64,000 nt of DNA from Micropterix aruncella (GCA_944548615.1 OX155954.1:3825335-3889334), one strand, 5' to 3'; positions 32,475-45,690 are shown, counted from the first letter of the stretch. The notes: generated by a model from the sequence alone, not told the origin. A program made the numbers and translations.

Positions 32475-33390
32475 AGTAGATTACCCAACGTCGTACTACG
32501 ATTTCCAAACAAATCAATTGTAGCCTATACCGATCGCCCGTAATGGTATCGTCAGGTTTCACTAGCTCATAGTATACACCCTTTTCGTCCCACCAGATAC
32601 AGAGCATGACCTTAAAACGTCGAGACCATTCCCTACATGATTTATCAGTCAGAGCAGTATCACCATAAACTTCCACAAGCATTCGATGCTCTTCAGAAAA
32701 CTAAAACCTCCCGCAAATGCTGATTAGTTAACACAAAACTTGACATTATTCAACACAGTAAATAACAAAGATTTTGTATGAATTTCAAAGCGTTATAAGC
32801 TGAATATTATTGACAGATGTCTAACATCTCTGAAACCACCGAAATCAGCTGTCACTATGAAACATTTGTAACAGCCAGAGCCAGCTTTTGATAACGGACC
32901 GAACTAATCGGTACTCCCAATATAATATTTTATATATATAAACATGTTTATATATATATTATATATTTATATATATATAATAAATATAAACAAACGTATT
33001 TTTAAATGATAGCTTTCATTATTTTAATATTATTCACGTAAAGATGTCATTTTTTAATTGTGGATACATATTTCAATACGTAATAACTACGCACTTTAAT
33101 CTACAGATAGACTACCTAATAGATGGCTTTCTATCTCTCCGTATAATTTGTTATGTAATCAGCCTATATAAAAAATGCGATAAATGTCACTAATAATTGA
33201 ATGTTATTATCGATATCATTGGTTAAATTATTGGTTTCTATAATCATTCAACCTTTATAAAATTCCATTCATTATCAATGTTCTTATAGATGGCCAAATA
33301 AATTGCTATTAGTTTCGTTGCCTGATGCTATCAGGTCACCTACATTTTGCCGGCGTGGAAGAGTTACAATCGTACTATGGGGTTGAGCAA
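32475..33390 (+). repeat. Rep-B dispersed repeat, copy interrupted by a mariner
   Basis: The right part (33030-33390) matches 51050-51345 and the reverse of 3040-3360. The left part (about 32478-32500) carries ACCCAACGTCGTACTACGAT, echoing the 41-bp unit found just before the Rep-B copy at 50903. The mariner relic at 32500-32922 lies between. A TA-rich run (32921-32995) separates it from the rest. Confidence 0.6.
32500..32922 (-). pseudogene. Mariner transposase relic of a second subfamily, antisense
   Basis: On the minus strand the frame reads MLVEVYGDTALTDKSCREWS, RRFK, and then jumps directly to VMLCIWWDEKGVYYELVKPD, DTITGDRYRLQL. This joins part of the N-terminal helix-turn-helix region to the segment after the first catalytic Asp, so roughly 130 residues are deleted in frame. 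The outer end reads TATTGGGAGTACCGATTAGT, a TIR unlike those of the copies at 1336 and 18102. The C-terminal half and the other TIR are missing. Confidence 0.8.
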
Positions 33391-33696
33391 TCTAAAGCAT
33401 AATCACAAGCTTATATGTTAAGCAAAGACAAGGCTTGGGGCCTCATAGTGGGCTTATAATGAAAATTGACTTTAATAAGCGCTACTCTGCGGTGATTTTA
33501 CGTATTTTGCGCAACACTAAATCTAATTTGTCCGTCGCCTTTTTGAGATGCCTGAAGCGCAGATTTGCTCCCGATAGAATGTTAATCCCGCATCTGTCTT
33601 TCCAATTTGCGATTTAATAAGCTCGCAAATTATTTTCTTCTTTCTTAATACTATTCTGTATTATACAACAAAACATTCGTTTTATTTTACAGCATT
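33391..33696. other. Non-coding stretch, nothing recognised
   Basis: A 60-codon frame at 33435-33617 (KRYSAVILRILRNTKSNLSV...) is unrecognised and may be retroelement debris. Confidence 0.35.
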
Positions 33697-34382
33697 TTTT
33701 ATTCGTTGAGTGGGGCTTTTCTAAGGTCCTTATGAGCCTTGTACCACTGCGACCATTGCTGATCTATTGTGTTCACCACCTACTATAGTTCTGCGCTAAG
33801 CCTCGTGTCATTTAAGAACCGCAGCAGGCTTTTGGCGCCAGATTGTTTTACCTCCTCAGGTTGGAGGTAATGACCACCCAGGTGGGTGTATCTTTTACGC
33901 ATCAGCGGGCCACACTCGCACATGAGGTGCTGGGGAGTTTCCTTTGCCCCTTGGCAGAGCCTGCACATTTTTGTGTCTCGGAGCTTGAGGTCGAACATGT
34001 GTTTGTTGCCCACAATGCCCCGTGAGCGCCCTCACCAGTATGCGTAGATTGTTCCTATTTAACGATAAGCCTTAATTAGCGCTTTGGAATGATTCAACCC
34101 TGGCGTGTTGTTCCAGTGGTTGACGGATTGTTCTAAACATATTTGTTTGAGCATTTTGGTACGCCACAGCAAGGTTCAGGGCCGTATAACGTTCCGTTTG
34201 CTCCCGTCTTAGCAAGTTCAGCGGCTTTTTCATTTCCCTCGATTCCTGCACGGCCGGGAGCCCATCTTAGAATTACCCTGTTCTTTTCGCCCAGGGAATT
34301 CAGTAGTGATACGCAGTTTGGCAGTAGCTTTGAATCAATGGTATTCGAGGCTAGTGCCATAAGAGCTGCCTTGCTATCCGCT
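33697..34382 (-). pseudogene. 5'-truncated copy of the LOA/I-group LINE
   Basis: The reverse strand matches 24602-25340: RNase H parts (ALASNTIDSKLLPNC, RWAPGRAGIEGNEKAAELA), the zinc knuckle CRLCQGAKETPQHLMCECG, the stop and the 3' untranslated part. Compared with the full-length copy it lacks about 15 bp after the CGVPK region, about 40 bp near 34060-34075, and shows several substitutions. RNase H has HAGIEGNEKA with Arg for His in GRAGIEG and Ala for Asp in KAAEL, so it would be inactive. Truncation at 34382 is typical of incomplete reverse transcription. Confidence 0.9.
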
Positions 34383-34452
34383 GACTTATATATTACAGCA
34401 TTGTATTATATTTGACTTAACTTGCCTATGTCTGATAACTTGGAGCATCCTT

Positions 34453-34682
34453 AGCATATTGTTTGTTTATTTCTACTCTTTATTGTGAAACTTCACAATG
34501 GGCGGGTTTATTTATTATCATACGACAATCTGTGACAACCCTACTATGAAGTATTTATATGTATGTTTGTGTATAATATATGATGAGTACGTGTATTGCA
34601 TTCGATTGACAGAATTGAAATGCAATTCCATCAATTTTATCCCAACGGAAAATGGTAACCTAGTCGGTAATCAGGCGACCTA
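34453..34682 (-). mobile_element. tRNA-derived SINE, antisense, internally deleted
   Basis: Matches the SINE at 30421 from its 3' part (TTCACAATGGGCGGGTTTAT) to the head; the segment holding the B-box is missing between ATCAGGCGACC and CCTAGTCGG. It sits 70 bp from the truncated LINE. Confidence 0.82.
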
Positions 34683-35734
34683 ATATCAGGTTTATAGGTT
34701 AGTTAAAGACATAAAATTAAGATAATTTTATTTCAGCTTTCAAAAATTACGACAAATTGTATCTGTTAGTATCACCGATGAATCGATGTCACTGAATCGA
34801 TTTCTTTCTTGAATTCAATTCTTTTAACCCTTGGAGTAAATGGGTATTTTCATGGATGCATCTGTCTCTTTTGCAGGATTTTCGGCGACATCGACTTAAA
34901 GTACTATAACTACGAAACTACTACACCAATCATAAAAAGAACAACTGCACAATGATTGCATTGAAATTTCGAATATAGAATATTGAAATATCATTTTGTA
35001 AAACAATTAGATAATTATGAATAAATATGAGAACGTCAAAGAAGTAAAAAAAACGCGCGACCAGATTTGGTCGACTCGTACTCAACGGATAATTGTTTCG
35101 CGACCAGATTTGGTTGACTCATACTCAACGGGTTAAGCAATAGTTTTTTTCGAGGATTTTATTTTTTTAACTTTTATGTTAAATGAAATGCTAATTCCAT
35201 AAAACAAAAGATTTCTTTCCCAAAAAAAAAACATTAACTTGGTACTTTTAGGTTTTTAAATTCCTGGTTCGGGTGTGAAAATCCTATTATAGAGTTAACT
35301 CAGCAGTCATTTGAGACATATTCATATATGTACGTAATATTACTTAAGTTCTCAAACGAGCAGTGTTATTACGAGGGTTCACTAGTCCACCGAAGGCATC
35401 TTTATTATAAAAATTATGATGAGTAATATTTTTTTCCGAGAGTGGCACTCAAGCTCATCTGTGCGGCACAAGCGTCCTCGTGGGAATATGGCGTAGGCAC
35501 ATCTGCTGGGGAGTTAGCTTTCTTTGTTTATTTTACGTCGGAGCGACGAAACCGGAATAAACCAACTCGGCCGCTTTTACCCTGTTTATCTACAGAATAA
35601 AATGATCCAAAGTTTCATTCAAATATCCGGCGAGATGCCGCATATTTTTGCGCAGTTTAAATGAAACTTTGTACATTCATTAACGCTGGAGCACATGCGG
35701 AAGCGCCAAAACAACCCAACGCATAGCCAAAATT
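34683..35734. other. Non-coding stretch with a short direct duplication
   Basis: No gene recognised. The only repeat is the 43-bp-period pair at 35054-35132. Confidence 0.4.
35054..35132. repeat. Two copies of a 33-bp motif, period 43
   Basis: CGACCAGATTTGGTCGACTC then a TACTCAACGG block, repeated as CGACCAGATTTGGTTGACTC. The motif CGACCAGATTTGGTCG is itself a palindrome-like site. Confidence 0.8.
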
Positions 35735-36010
35735 AAAAGTATAATTATTAGGATTTGATAAAAACGAGCCAAAATGTCTTTCGGATTTTTTGGTTACGAT
35801 TTATAAAATAACATACGTTTCCTGTACCAATTTCTTAGTCAGTTTACAAGAGTTGAATTTCAGATTAGGTACATTAGTTTGCCAGTAAAATTCAATAAAA
35901 AAATAGACAAAATAAAATTTAAAAAAAATTGCTTAAGTTTAATAAAAATACTTTTACAGTCTGCAATGGGTTCAATTCAATTCAAACGTTCAATTCAATT
36001 CAAACGTTTA
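35735..36010 (+). repeat. Rep-C dispersed repeat, copy 3
   Basis: Landmarks GATAAAAACGAGCCAAAATG, GATTTATAAAATAACATA and GCCAGTAAAATTCAATAAAA match other copies. At the end a short duplication (CAATTCAATTCAAACGTT) occurs twice. Confidence 0.6.
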
Positions 36011-37897
36011 TATATTGTCTTTGAGGTGAAATAAGTTACGTTTGTCGAGAAAGTTTTAAATGGGTCAGAATATGATCACAGCTATGGAGTTGAACTTTTC
36101 CACTGATTTCTACCACGTAATTTTCATAGTATTTAGGTATTTCTGCTTGATAAATGACTGAAAATATTTGTTTTTAATTTTCGTTTATTTTTAGATACGA
36201 TTGTACGTGGAATGGTGATAATAGGAATAGCCTTGCAGTTTTGTTAATAAAAATATTAACATTTGTTGTTTGAAATAGGAATAATACGTTATATACAGAA
36301 TAAAACTATTTGCCATCATTATTTACTAAGGATACTAACGCCAGTAAACAGTATGTCTAGAAAATAAATTGAATTCTAAAAAAAAAAACAATAATAAAAA
36401 ATAAAAAAAAATAAAAACTAAAGAATAACAAGATCAATTTAGAAAAATAAAAATACGACTGCCCTTACAAAAAGTTCATTATTTTATTTAGAAATATTAG
36501 AAAAAAAAATTTCGCGCTGAAAAATCCTTAGCCCTGCGGCAGTCGGCTGCCCTCGGTGCTCAAGTAATAAAAAGGTTTTTTTATGAAATATTTGGGGTTT
36601 TTGTATTTATCCGTATGATATGTACATATATTTTCCCGAAATGTACTCCGTCAGACTTTTCATTTGTCAAATACAATATATTTATCTTAATTTATTGACA
36701 TTTGGACATTTAGATAATTATTTATTTAGCCTATGAGAACTTTAGGTGCCCTATGACACTCAAGATGACAATACGATTCTAACAATACCACACATTTCTG
36801 AATCGGTTCAGGCGTTTAGAAGTTATGGTGGAATAGAGAATCCTTAACACATAACACTCCTTTGTTTGGGCAGTCGTTTAATAAAAATAAGAACTGTATA
36901 AAATATTATTAACAAATGCAAATGAAAATTGGTAGGTACTGTAATGCGAAATGATCGTAATAATTTGATCACCCACTGTACATATGGGGGCAACCCATTA
37001 ACATCATTATACCAAATCACGACTATACAAAAAACGTCACTCACGGTTTGTCTCTCTCAACTCGTATTAATAGTATGAAACTTACCTGAAACAAAATAAA
37101 AAAAACAATATTAGATACCAAAAAGAAAATTATTTAAAATTCCCCCCACCTTCCCGTCGGTTTGGCGATTAAACTTTACATTTTCGTCTTTCCTTTTCCA
37201 AATCCTTTTCATCTGCGAAATTGTAACTGCTTGCGAATGAGGGATTTTGCTAAGCTTTTGTTCAGCTTCGCGTATTACGGAAAAGTTGGGTAGTACAGCA
37301 GAGGACTTTTGATAAAGGTTGATGAAAAGGACACAGTCTGTTGTTGTCAGACATGCAGCTAACATACACAGAATATGCGAAGAGCTCTCTCTGAGAGTTT
37401 ACCTGTTTGAATTAGTACGGACTCGTGCACAGATTATGAGACAACATAAATTATTTAATAGAAATTAGCCAGTAGGGACGATTACTTATATAAGTTAAAA
37501 ACTGCTTGACTGGAGCATTCCTTAGAATATTTCCTATATAAATTACTATTTACGGTTTTCAGTTTGGATCTGATCAATTAAGAAATGTATATACCTACGT
37601 ATATTCAAAGGGCTGTATAAAGGCAAATGCGAATGTTTATTTTACGAGTCTCGGATTTATTTACCATTAAAAAAAATATGAAGTGTGGACTATATTTTGA
37701 AAGATTTATCCTGTCAGAAACATAATGAAAAATATTAACTATTTAAATATAATAAATATATAGGTATTATATATAAAGTATATAATAATATATATTAATA
37801 ATATTCATATATAAATAATTACATATTATATAATAATAAATATTATAATTATATATTACATAATATTACTATTATTATTATATAATTGAAATATTAC

Positions 37898-37930
<33 letters not shown>

Positions 37931-39184
37931 ATAATAATTCAATATTATTATATAACATTATAATTATATATTATATAATAAATATAATTTTAATTATTAT
38001 GTCAATAATAATTAATAATAAATTTTATTTAATTATAGAAAATTAAAATGAGAAAATAATATTAAGAAAAAATCACAGAAGTAACCTCATTTATTTGTTT
38101 ATCCGATTACTTTTAACTTTTCTTGTCTTTAATTACTTTAAATTTGCTGTAAAACATACATAAGTAAGGAATTTAGAAACTGACCAGCCATTTTTTCATA
38201 ATATCGATTATTCCTCGACCAGCATGCGGATCTAGGGCGCGCAGTGAGTCAAAGCAATATCATTAGCGGTCTCTGTCGCTCACATTGACTGCGAGGCTTG
38301 TATTTTAGCGTAGCCTATTTGCGCGAAAGAGATGATTACATTGTTAAAAAACTCGCGTTAACGTTATATGAGTCACAGTACACCAGAGTATAATCTGGTA
38401 TACTGTGTATTTAGTATTGTTTCCACAAAAAAAAAACATTTTTGATTTCACAGAACTAATGCAGACTGTCTTCGTCTTCCTTTTCCTCCTTATCGGTATT
38501 AATCTTAAAGTTCCTTCAATGATTCTTTACGAATAACCGTAAATATCTATAAACTTACACATTTATGCCGTTTTTTTGTGAAAAAAATGTTTTGAGTAAT
38601 AATCGCTTCATTTGTATACACCGCGGAACCACGGGTATTATATTCTACAGTTCAATGAAACATAAAACAATAACGTCCGTTATTTACAACACAATGAAGT
38701 ACAACACAATAAGCGGGTAGAAATTTAAAGGCAAAATGTCAATATGGCCCAGACTGTCCTACATTACCTACTATTAAAATAATCGAATTAGACTGAAAAT
38801 TTCAACAAATCTCCCATACTAGATGTCAGTAGTATGCGTGTATTCCCGTAACAATTTAAGCGCGTGTAAGCACACTCATGTTTGGCCAACCCTCTCCATA
38901 TTAGTTACTAACTCAATTCTACGATTCCGCTAACAAACTGCGTAATATTTTACTCCGATGCCAATGATATAACCTAATGAGATAACAGACAAAGTTATCG
39001 CCTAATTCGATCCTGTGCTAAAGTTGCCAAGTTATCGCCGAATTCGGCCCTGTGCTAAAGTTTTCGATTGGATGTTAGGAGTCGCGGGAGGCATTAAACT
39101 CGCCCGAGTCATGCGAAAGCGTGTTCGCTCATTTGTACTCGGGAAGCAATGTCCCATTTGATAAAACACATAATTTAAAGCCTC
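36011..39184. other. Long non-coding stretch
   Basis: About 3.2 kb without recognisable genes. 37740-38045 is almost pure A+T with an (ATT)n run near 37890-37925. An imperfect hairpin lies at about 38372-38407 (CACAGTACACCAGA / TCTGGTATACTGTG). An 84-codon frame on the minus strand (37111-37365) is listed separately. Confidence 0.5.
37111..37365 (-). other. 84-codon open frame, unrecognised
   Basis: It starts MLAACLTTTDCVLFINLYQK and continues with a Lys-rich part (IWKRKDENVKFNRQTDGKV). Codon use is less AT-biased than the surroundings, so it may be a piece of a gene or of an old element. I recognise no family. On the same strand after the stop lies TTTGTTTCAGGTAAG, which combines an acceptor-like and a donor-like signal; that is probably chance. 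Confidence 0.2.
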
Positions 39185-39195
39185 GCTATATTAAA

Positions 39196-39225
39196 GGTGT
39201 GTGTGTGTGTGTGTGTGTGCGCGCG
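39196..39225. repeat. (GT)n microsatellite
   Basis: About eleven GT units followed by GCGCGCG. Confidence 0.95.
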
Positions 39226-39384
39226 AGAAGCGTTTTGGGGCGACGTCTCTTGACATTCTCAAGCACATCTGCCGTCTCGTGTGATGTTAAAAGTTTGTAA
39301 AGAGGTGCCGTAAAACCTGCCGTATTTCAGAAGGTCATGACGAATCTGGCAACGATATCAGAAATTGCTAGATCTGGGTTCATA

Positions 39385-39629
39385 TGCTAGGTCACCTAAT
39401 CTTACTTTATAATGTTTCGGGTTCGATTTTCCGTTGGGATAAAATCAGGGGAAATGCATTCCAATTGTGTCGATCGAATGCAATAACAAGACAAATACTT
39501 TTACACACATGTTACACACACACACATAAAAAAACACTTCATAGAAGGGTTGGTTGTAAGAGATTGTGGTATGATAATAAACCCGCCCATTGTGAAATCT
39601 CACAATCAAGAGTAGAAACAAACAAACAA
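39385..39629 (+). mobile_element. tRNA-derived SINE, copy 3
   Basis: The B-box part GGGTTCGATTTTCCGTTGGG and the 3' part AATAAACCCGCCCATTGTGA match the SINE at 30421. The A-box region is degenerate and about 20 bp after the B-box are missing. It ends in AAACAAACAAACAAT. Confidence 0.82.
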
Positions 39630-40522
39630 TAATATTTATATTTTTGACAGATCGTTTTGGCGATGAGTATATTGTATGCACCTAGCCTATGTTAAATATA
39701 AACAATAAATTTAATATTAAGAAGCAACAGAAATAAAAAAAAATTATAATAAAAGCAATATGAAACCGAAGACTATCGCGGTTGTTCGACACTACAAAAA
39801 TGTTTAAAAACGAATTTACTGCGTCTTTACCGCGTCATTTACCGCGTCTACGAATTTACCAGTCTACCCTGGACAACGACGGTTGCAACAACACTGAAAA
39901 ATCGGGTGCTACAAAATTCAAGCGGAAAATTTGTTTTAAAATCTTTTTTGTAATAAAAGCAAATTTCTTGCTCTGGGCTTCAAAAATATTAATATTGTGT
40001 ACCGGCATCGGTGTATAATTACAGTAATTTAATACCCATGTGTATTATTAATATCTCATTAGTAATATTTTTAGGCGTTACCCTTATTACAAAACAATTT
40101 TCGCAGACTGTTACTTCATTCAATGCTGTGCACATCTTTTCTATGACATTATTAAGTATAGCAATGAAATCAAATTTAAATTTAAACGAGAAATTTGCAT
40201 TTGCATCTCCGCGGGGTCATTATTAAGCTGAAAAGCACAATTTACAGTTCGTTGAAATGGTCCAGAAAAAGGCGAATAATAAATTATTAGAAAGTGCATT
40301 TCAATTGCTAATGAGGCTTGGTTTGCATCTTAAATGCATGGGCGGTGCTCGATTACAGTTTTCTAGAGTGGTCTATGCCAGAGGGAATTTGAAATTGGAT
40401 GCGAATAGATACAAATGGATCTGCATGAATCTCATTATACACATAAAATTTGTAACAGCGCTTCGCCAACTTTTCCATTGAAAAACTTGCGTCTACTGTA
40501 ATTAAACAGTAGTTCCCTGATG
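39630..40522. other. Non-coding stretch, nothing recognised
   Basis: Several overlapping frames of 70-80 codons occur (39782-40018, 40011-40226, 40257-40481) but none has family features; they may simply reflect slightly higher GC here. Confidence 0.35.
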
Positions 40523-40530
40523 CTGTAGAA

Positions 40531-40956
40531 CAGTGTTTTTCAACCTTTTTTAGATCACGACCACGTTTTCCGTAAAAAAAAAACTCTTACGCGAACCCCC
40601 CTTAGACTGTAACTTAGTTCTCTCGACCCCCCCCCCCCCCCTTAGTCTATTCCACAGCTGTAACTATAACCATTTAATAGTTTTTTTGTAAAAACTATGG
40701 CGAAAACAACATAAATTTTAGCTGTTTTTCATATTAGAAGCTGTACCTACCTTATTTCCATCTTATATCAACATAAAGTTTTGTAAAAGAAATAGCCAAA
40801 AACATATAATCAATATGTTTATCTTCCGAAGCTGTAAATGTTTGCATAATAAAGATTTTGTAATATTTTCGATCTTTTCTTTAGATAGCCTGCGACCCCT
40901 CGGGAGTCTCTTCGCGACCCCCCAGGGGGTCGCGACTCACTGGTTGAAAAACACTG
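40531..40956. mobile_element. Non-autonomous hAT element, 426 bp, perfect 8-bp TSD
   Basis: The ends CAGTGTTTTTCAACC and GGTTGAAAAACACTG are perfect 15-bp TIRs of hAT form (CAGTG). The flanks 40523-40530 and 40957-40964 are both CTGTAGAA, an 8-bp target duplication as made by hAT transposases. Inside are a C-run (about 40628-40641) and GGTCGCGA-type subterminal blocks, but no transposase. A deleted relative in opposite orientation lies at 60578-60729. Confidence 0.95.
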
Positions 40957-40964
40957 CTGTAGAA

Positions 40965-42944
40965 AAAGAACTACATATATTCAGTCGTAACTTGTTGGCT
41001 AGTAGTTTTATGTAAAACTAGCTGTATCAAGAAAATCATCCGTCATTGACGGCCGTTTTATTCACGTTTTTTGTTAAAGTTGTGAATTTGCATCTTGATC
41101 TCGGATGCTCACTGTCCGATCGGAGCCGGGTTAAGTTACTTTTCCACTTTAGCCGATGTCGTCATCGTTTTCGAGATATTTAGGAAAATCTAAAAAATTG
41201 CATTTTTCAATTTTCTTTATAACGGTTGACAAGGGTAATGGGGTGGGTTTTTTTTAAACAAAAGTATAACGTATCTTTCCTCTTGTTTTATAAGATATGT
41301 ATTCAAAGTTTCATCGAGAGCGTATAAAACTGTGGGACATAAAGATAAACTTTAAGATATTAACTGTGTATATAAAGAATATACACAGTTACATTTGTAA
41401 ATATATTTCGAAAGGATGATGCGTAATGTGGACAAAACTAAGGTACCTGATACTGCCCTCTCAAGCAAAAATGTCACATCTCTTCGTCTTCAGTGCATGA
41501 CCGCAGTGGTGTAACGTAATAACAGCGACACGATCGTCTTTCGATGTCCACTTCACCTTAACAATGAAGGGAACTGGAGGGATTTGACATTTGTATTATC
41601 GTGAAACTTTTGAAAAAAGAATGTTTTTTTAAAAATAACTCCTCTGGAGTTCTCAAAACAACTGTGCCGTCCATTTTTTCGGGGAAATAGTAAACAAATA
41701 TGTACTATTTTCAATGTGGATCTTTCTCAACGCGAACATCAAATGGTTTCAGAACACGTTTTGTCACGAATCACTTTGTTTTTTTTTTAATGAGAGTAGC
41801 AGTACAGACATACCTTTAATGAACGCTTTTTAAGTACTTATTTATATGTAAATTTCAATTTAGAAACGCTTCGTGATGATTCCCTATTTTTTTTGTCTGC
41901 CGTTATACGGCAGTTTTGAATATTAATGACGTCGCTACGCAGGAGCGTGACATTGAGTTGACGTCTGTAGGCATTTCTTCTCGTTAATAATTTAACATGA
42001 CATGTCTAACAGAAGGAACGAATCTTAAAATGTGGATAAGAATAGGTTGAATCGAAAGTAGGGTGAAAATTTGACAAACTCGCAATTTAGAGACGTTTTA
42101 TATTAAAAGCGGGATGTCTTAGGAGTTTACAAACACTATGTCTGTATGTTGCCGAGGGCGAAACGGGCATGGAGCGCCGTGGATAGACTGTCAGGCTGTT
42201 GGAATCCACAAATATTTACCGACCTTTAACTTGTCCATAAGATTGGTTGACTCGTGCCAAAGACGCCAATTTGGGAGGGTTAATCGAAGGTCCGGAATGT
42301 AATCATATTCGGTATCCCAAAGGGTGGCCGCTGTTTGTGCGTGTGATTATGGATTATCGCTATATTGGCGGTTGTTTAGCCTTCGAACATTCGTAAACAG
42401 TGGCATAATAAATAAGATACTTAGTTAAAATCTTAGTGTTGTTGATATTTATAAGTAAGAAAATACATACTTTTAAAAAACATATTATTAGTAGCTCTGT
42501 GAATATCAGACCTCGCCTGTATTCGAATCATTAAAACTGTCCACCATAAAAAAATACACATACGTAATTTTTAATGACTTCAAGGAACGTTGATACCAAA
42601 TTTGAAGAAAATTGAGCTACTGTTTGGTCGTAATAATTATCGTATTTGTATCATCGATATATTTTTATATATCGATGATGTTTATAAATAGAATAGCAAA
42701 AAAAGCGAATGGTGTATTTAAAGTGTAGGTTATATAAAGTATTTACAAATCTGTATTTATTTATTTATTAGTATTATTTAAGTCATCTAAATAGTTTTTT
42801 TCCGGAAGCCATTTTTAAATTGCGATTGAGATTCTTTTTAATGAAAAACGTGGTTTGCGGAAAGTTTAATTGCCAAGGTATTTTTAAAGTCATCAGAATA
42901 ATTCAAAAACCAATGTGTTCAGCATGAAATTAATATAACCGCGC
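40965..42944. other. Non-coding stretch, nothing recognised
   Basis: No coding frame. Two hairpins: ACTGTGTATAT / ATATACACAGT near 41362-41390 and TCATCGATATA / TATATCGATGA near 42650-42680. Confidence 0.45.
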
Positions 42945-43275
42945 CGAGTATAACACTTGCAAAAACAGACTCAGAGAACATTTGAAATCTTCCATATAAA
43001 TCCTCTTCCCTTCCTAATTACCTCCTCTTCGAACCGTTGCGTCCTTACAGGCTTTTGGTTATTTTGGTGTGGCACATTCTACACGCACAAAGAACTAAAT
43101 ATAGTTTTGTTTATATAGTTTACTTTATATTTTTGTGATTTCCAAACTTAGTATATAGATTATGTTAGTATCCATACGCAAACAATATTTGCATATCAGT
43201 ATAAGCAGTACTAGGCAATATGCTCATCTTGTCTTATGAATACACGGTTTAATTTTATTATTATTATTATTATTA
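42945..43275 (+). pseudogene. LINE 3' end with (TTA)n tail
   Basis: ACTTGCAAAAACAGACTCAG encodes KNRLREHLKSS then a stop, the same C-terminal sequence type as at 61505-61545 (TRLREHLK). About 280 bp of 3' untranslated sequence follow to a (TTA)n run at 43254-43274. Only the last residues of ORF2 remain. Confidence 0.6.
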
Positions 43276-45399
43276 AATCAAGTAACATCTAATATAATAT
43301 GCATAATGTAGTCTTTTATAATGAAGTTTTCTTTTGCGTCGTCTACCTATCGAAAGATGTGTAAGATAAATCTTTTGAAACAGCTCCAAAAACAATTTAC
43401 TTTTCATTAATTGACTAATTCTCTTTGTCCCGGTAAATTGCATGTAAACAGTCCGGTATGCCCGCGGGGACATTATGTGCCAAAATGGCTGAAAATAGCC
43501 CCCTTCGTCGGTGAGGGAGGGAGACGGACAGCCGCAGTAGAGAGAGATGGCCAAACGCTTCGTGTCATTGATAAATCGACAACGTCGCACCGGCCACGAC
43601 ATGCCCGCGATATTGCGATAGAATTGGCAACAATGGCTCACTTCTCGCTCGAAAAAAAGAGCACCCTGTAAACTGTCAGAAGAGACGGCCGGTGGTACGG
43701 TATAGTATACCTACAGGCTGCAGGCTGTAATGTACCGGATAATCGGTCAAATACCTCACGTCACTTTCAGGAATCGTTAGTTTGATTGAAACTAGGTGAT
43801 TTAACTTTCACCATAGTTATACCCATGCAGTATCTGTAATATTAAGAAATTAAATATTGCAATTTGCTAGCTGATTACCCGAAAATATGCCAACATGGAA
43901 GTGTTTAGCAACTACCTAAAAATATCGCTTAGTTAATCTTTTAAATTATCATATGAACGAATTTTTCAAGATATTACTGATCAGTTCTTAATTACTTAAA
44001 ACTGATTTTAACAGTTGTTTTTTTGACGAGGGCCATGTATTTATTATATATAATTTATTATTCAAGGAACTTTCGAGGTTAAATCACATCGAAATAAAAG
44101 GTATACTTAATTACCAATTTTATAACCATAGTTATATAACGGTCTAAAGTTCCATGTCACTAAAGTTCTATGTCTTATGAGAAATACGCAGAGAATAACT
44201 GATAAAATCAATGTGCCAAAATAAGTAATGATTTCCAGATTCCGATTTTTAAAATACCATATCATAGTTGCTATAGGTTAATATACACTAAAAGGACTTA
44301 ATCTTCCAAAAATTTAAAACCACTCTTGCACTTTTTTGTCGCTGCCTCTTGGACTACAACATGCGACTTGGCAAATGAGTGTGGTTCTAATGACAATACA
44401 ATAATATGCTCAAATAATATAGTTAATTACAAACACGACATACACTGTCGCTTACAGCGTAAACAGTGAGAACAGAAATAAATTATTAATTGTATACTTT
44501 ACATTTAGTTTTATTTTTACATGTCATTTGCATTCGTCTGGGGACAACACCGTATGACAGATACGTAAAGGAGGCGCGACGGGAGCTCGGAAAGCCTCGC
44601 TGAGCTGGTTTTGGCGGGATTATAGAGTTTAAGCGCGAAAAGTTGACGTCTAAATGCGAGACCGAGATGTCGCCTCGACACCACGTGCACGTTCCGCAAA
44701 TAAGAGCCAAACACGGCTTAACTTTTCATTCGTTCCTCTCCAACTCAGGCAGAGAAATACAGATTAACTCTCAAGTCAATATGTAAAATAAAATATTATT
44801 TTTTTAACCGTTTGCATCAGCCCTCGCGCGTCAAACTTGGAATATGTTTTCAAAACATAACGTAAAAACTTATTAGAATTATATTAAAGACAGTGAAAAA
44901 GATGAACAATCGCGAGTATTTTTCTATCGCCATTGCAAGCGAAATATTGCGGAACTGCGTTAGACGTAGCAAACTTTCATATTTCGGAATATTTGTTATA
45001 TTTATTGTCTTTCGCTGTGTTTATTTGTCAAGATAATAAGAAAATGTATATTATTTTTTTGTATACAATTTACTAATTAACGTGAAGTTATAGCTGGAAG
45101 CTGGACGGAGAAAGTGCGCCTAGAAGACTTTATGTGTGCATGAGAAAGATCTGCAAAAAAATGTGTAAACGATTACGGACACCCTAAGTTGGCAGCGCTC
45201 TCTACAATCGTACTTCCACGAGTTCTCCGAAACCTATTCGCGCAGAATGACTGAATGACTGAAGTTCTTCAGTTTCAGTTTTTATTCAGTGTAAATACAT
45301 TACGTAGACGTACTAAAATTCAAAAGACCACAATAGTACCTACTCAAGTAAAGTTAGGTGAGGATGTAAGGATTCATGTGAAAGTTTTATTTATTAATC
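43276..45399. other. Non-coding stretch, nothing recognised
   Basis: More balanced patches at 43430-43680 and 44540-44710 keep frames open on both strands for 65-120 codons without recognisable domains. 44150-44330 weakly resembles Rep-C. Confidence 0.4.
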
Positions 45400-45690
45400 T
45401 TCTATTTCTTAGAAGAAACACACAGAAATATCGGTAAAAACGAGACAATGATTTTTAGACTGTTTTTTTTTTTAAAACATCACCTGTCTTAATTTTTAAG
45501 TCAGTAAGTTGACAAATCCTCTAAAAGAGTTGAAAATCTTTCAGATTTTATTAGTTTTTTTGGTAAAATTCAGCAAAAATAAATAAATCGAAAAACGAAA
45601 AATAATGAACGTTCGCTGAATTTTATTGAAAAACTTGTACACTCTAAAAGCTTTCGATTAATTTAAAATGTTCTTCGCAGTATTAATATT
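45400..45690 (+). repeat. Rep-C dispersed repeat, copy 4
   Basis: Landmarks ATCGGTAAAAACGAGACAAT, AAAAGAGTTGAAAATCTTTC and TTGGTAAAATTCAGCAAA, then ACTCTAAAAGC and AAAATGTTCTTC as in copy 2. It directly abuts the TTAA MITE at 45699. Confidence 0.6.

Noticed and set aside
37080..37365. A spliced host exon on the minus strand
   Set aside because: The 84-codon frame has no recognised family, and the acceptor- and donor-like signals overlap each other rather than flank the frame.
39782..40481. Three successive frames of 71-78 codons that could be one small gene cluster
   Set aside because: No motifs, signal peptides or consistent codon bias; such frames are expected by chance here.
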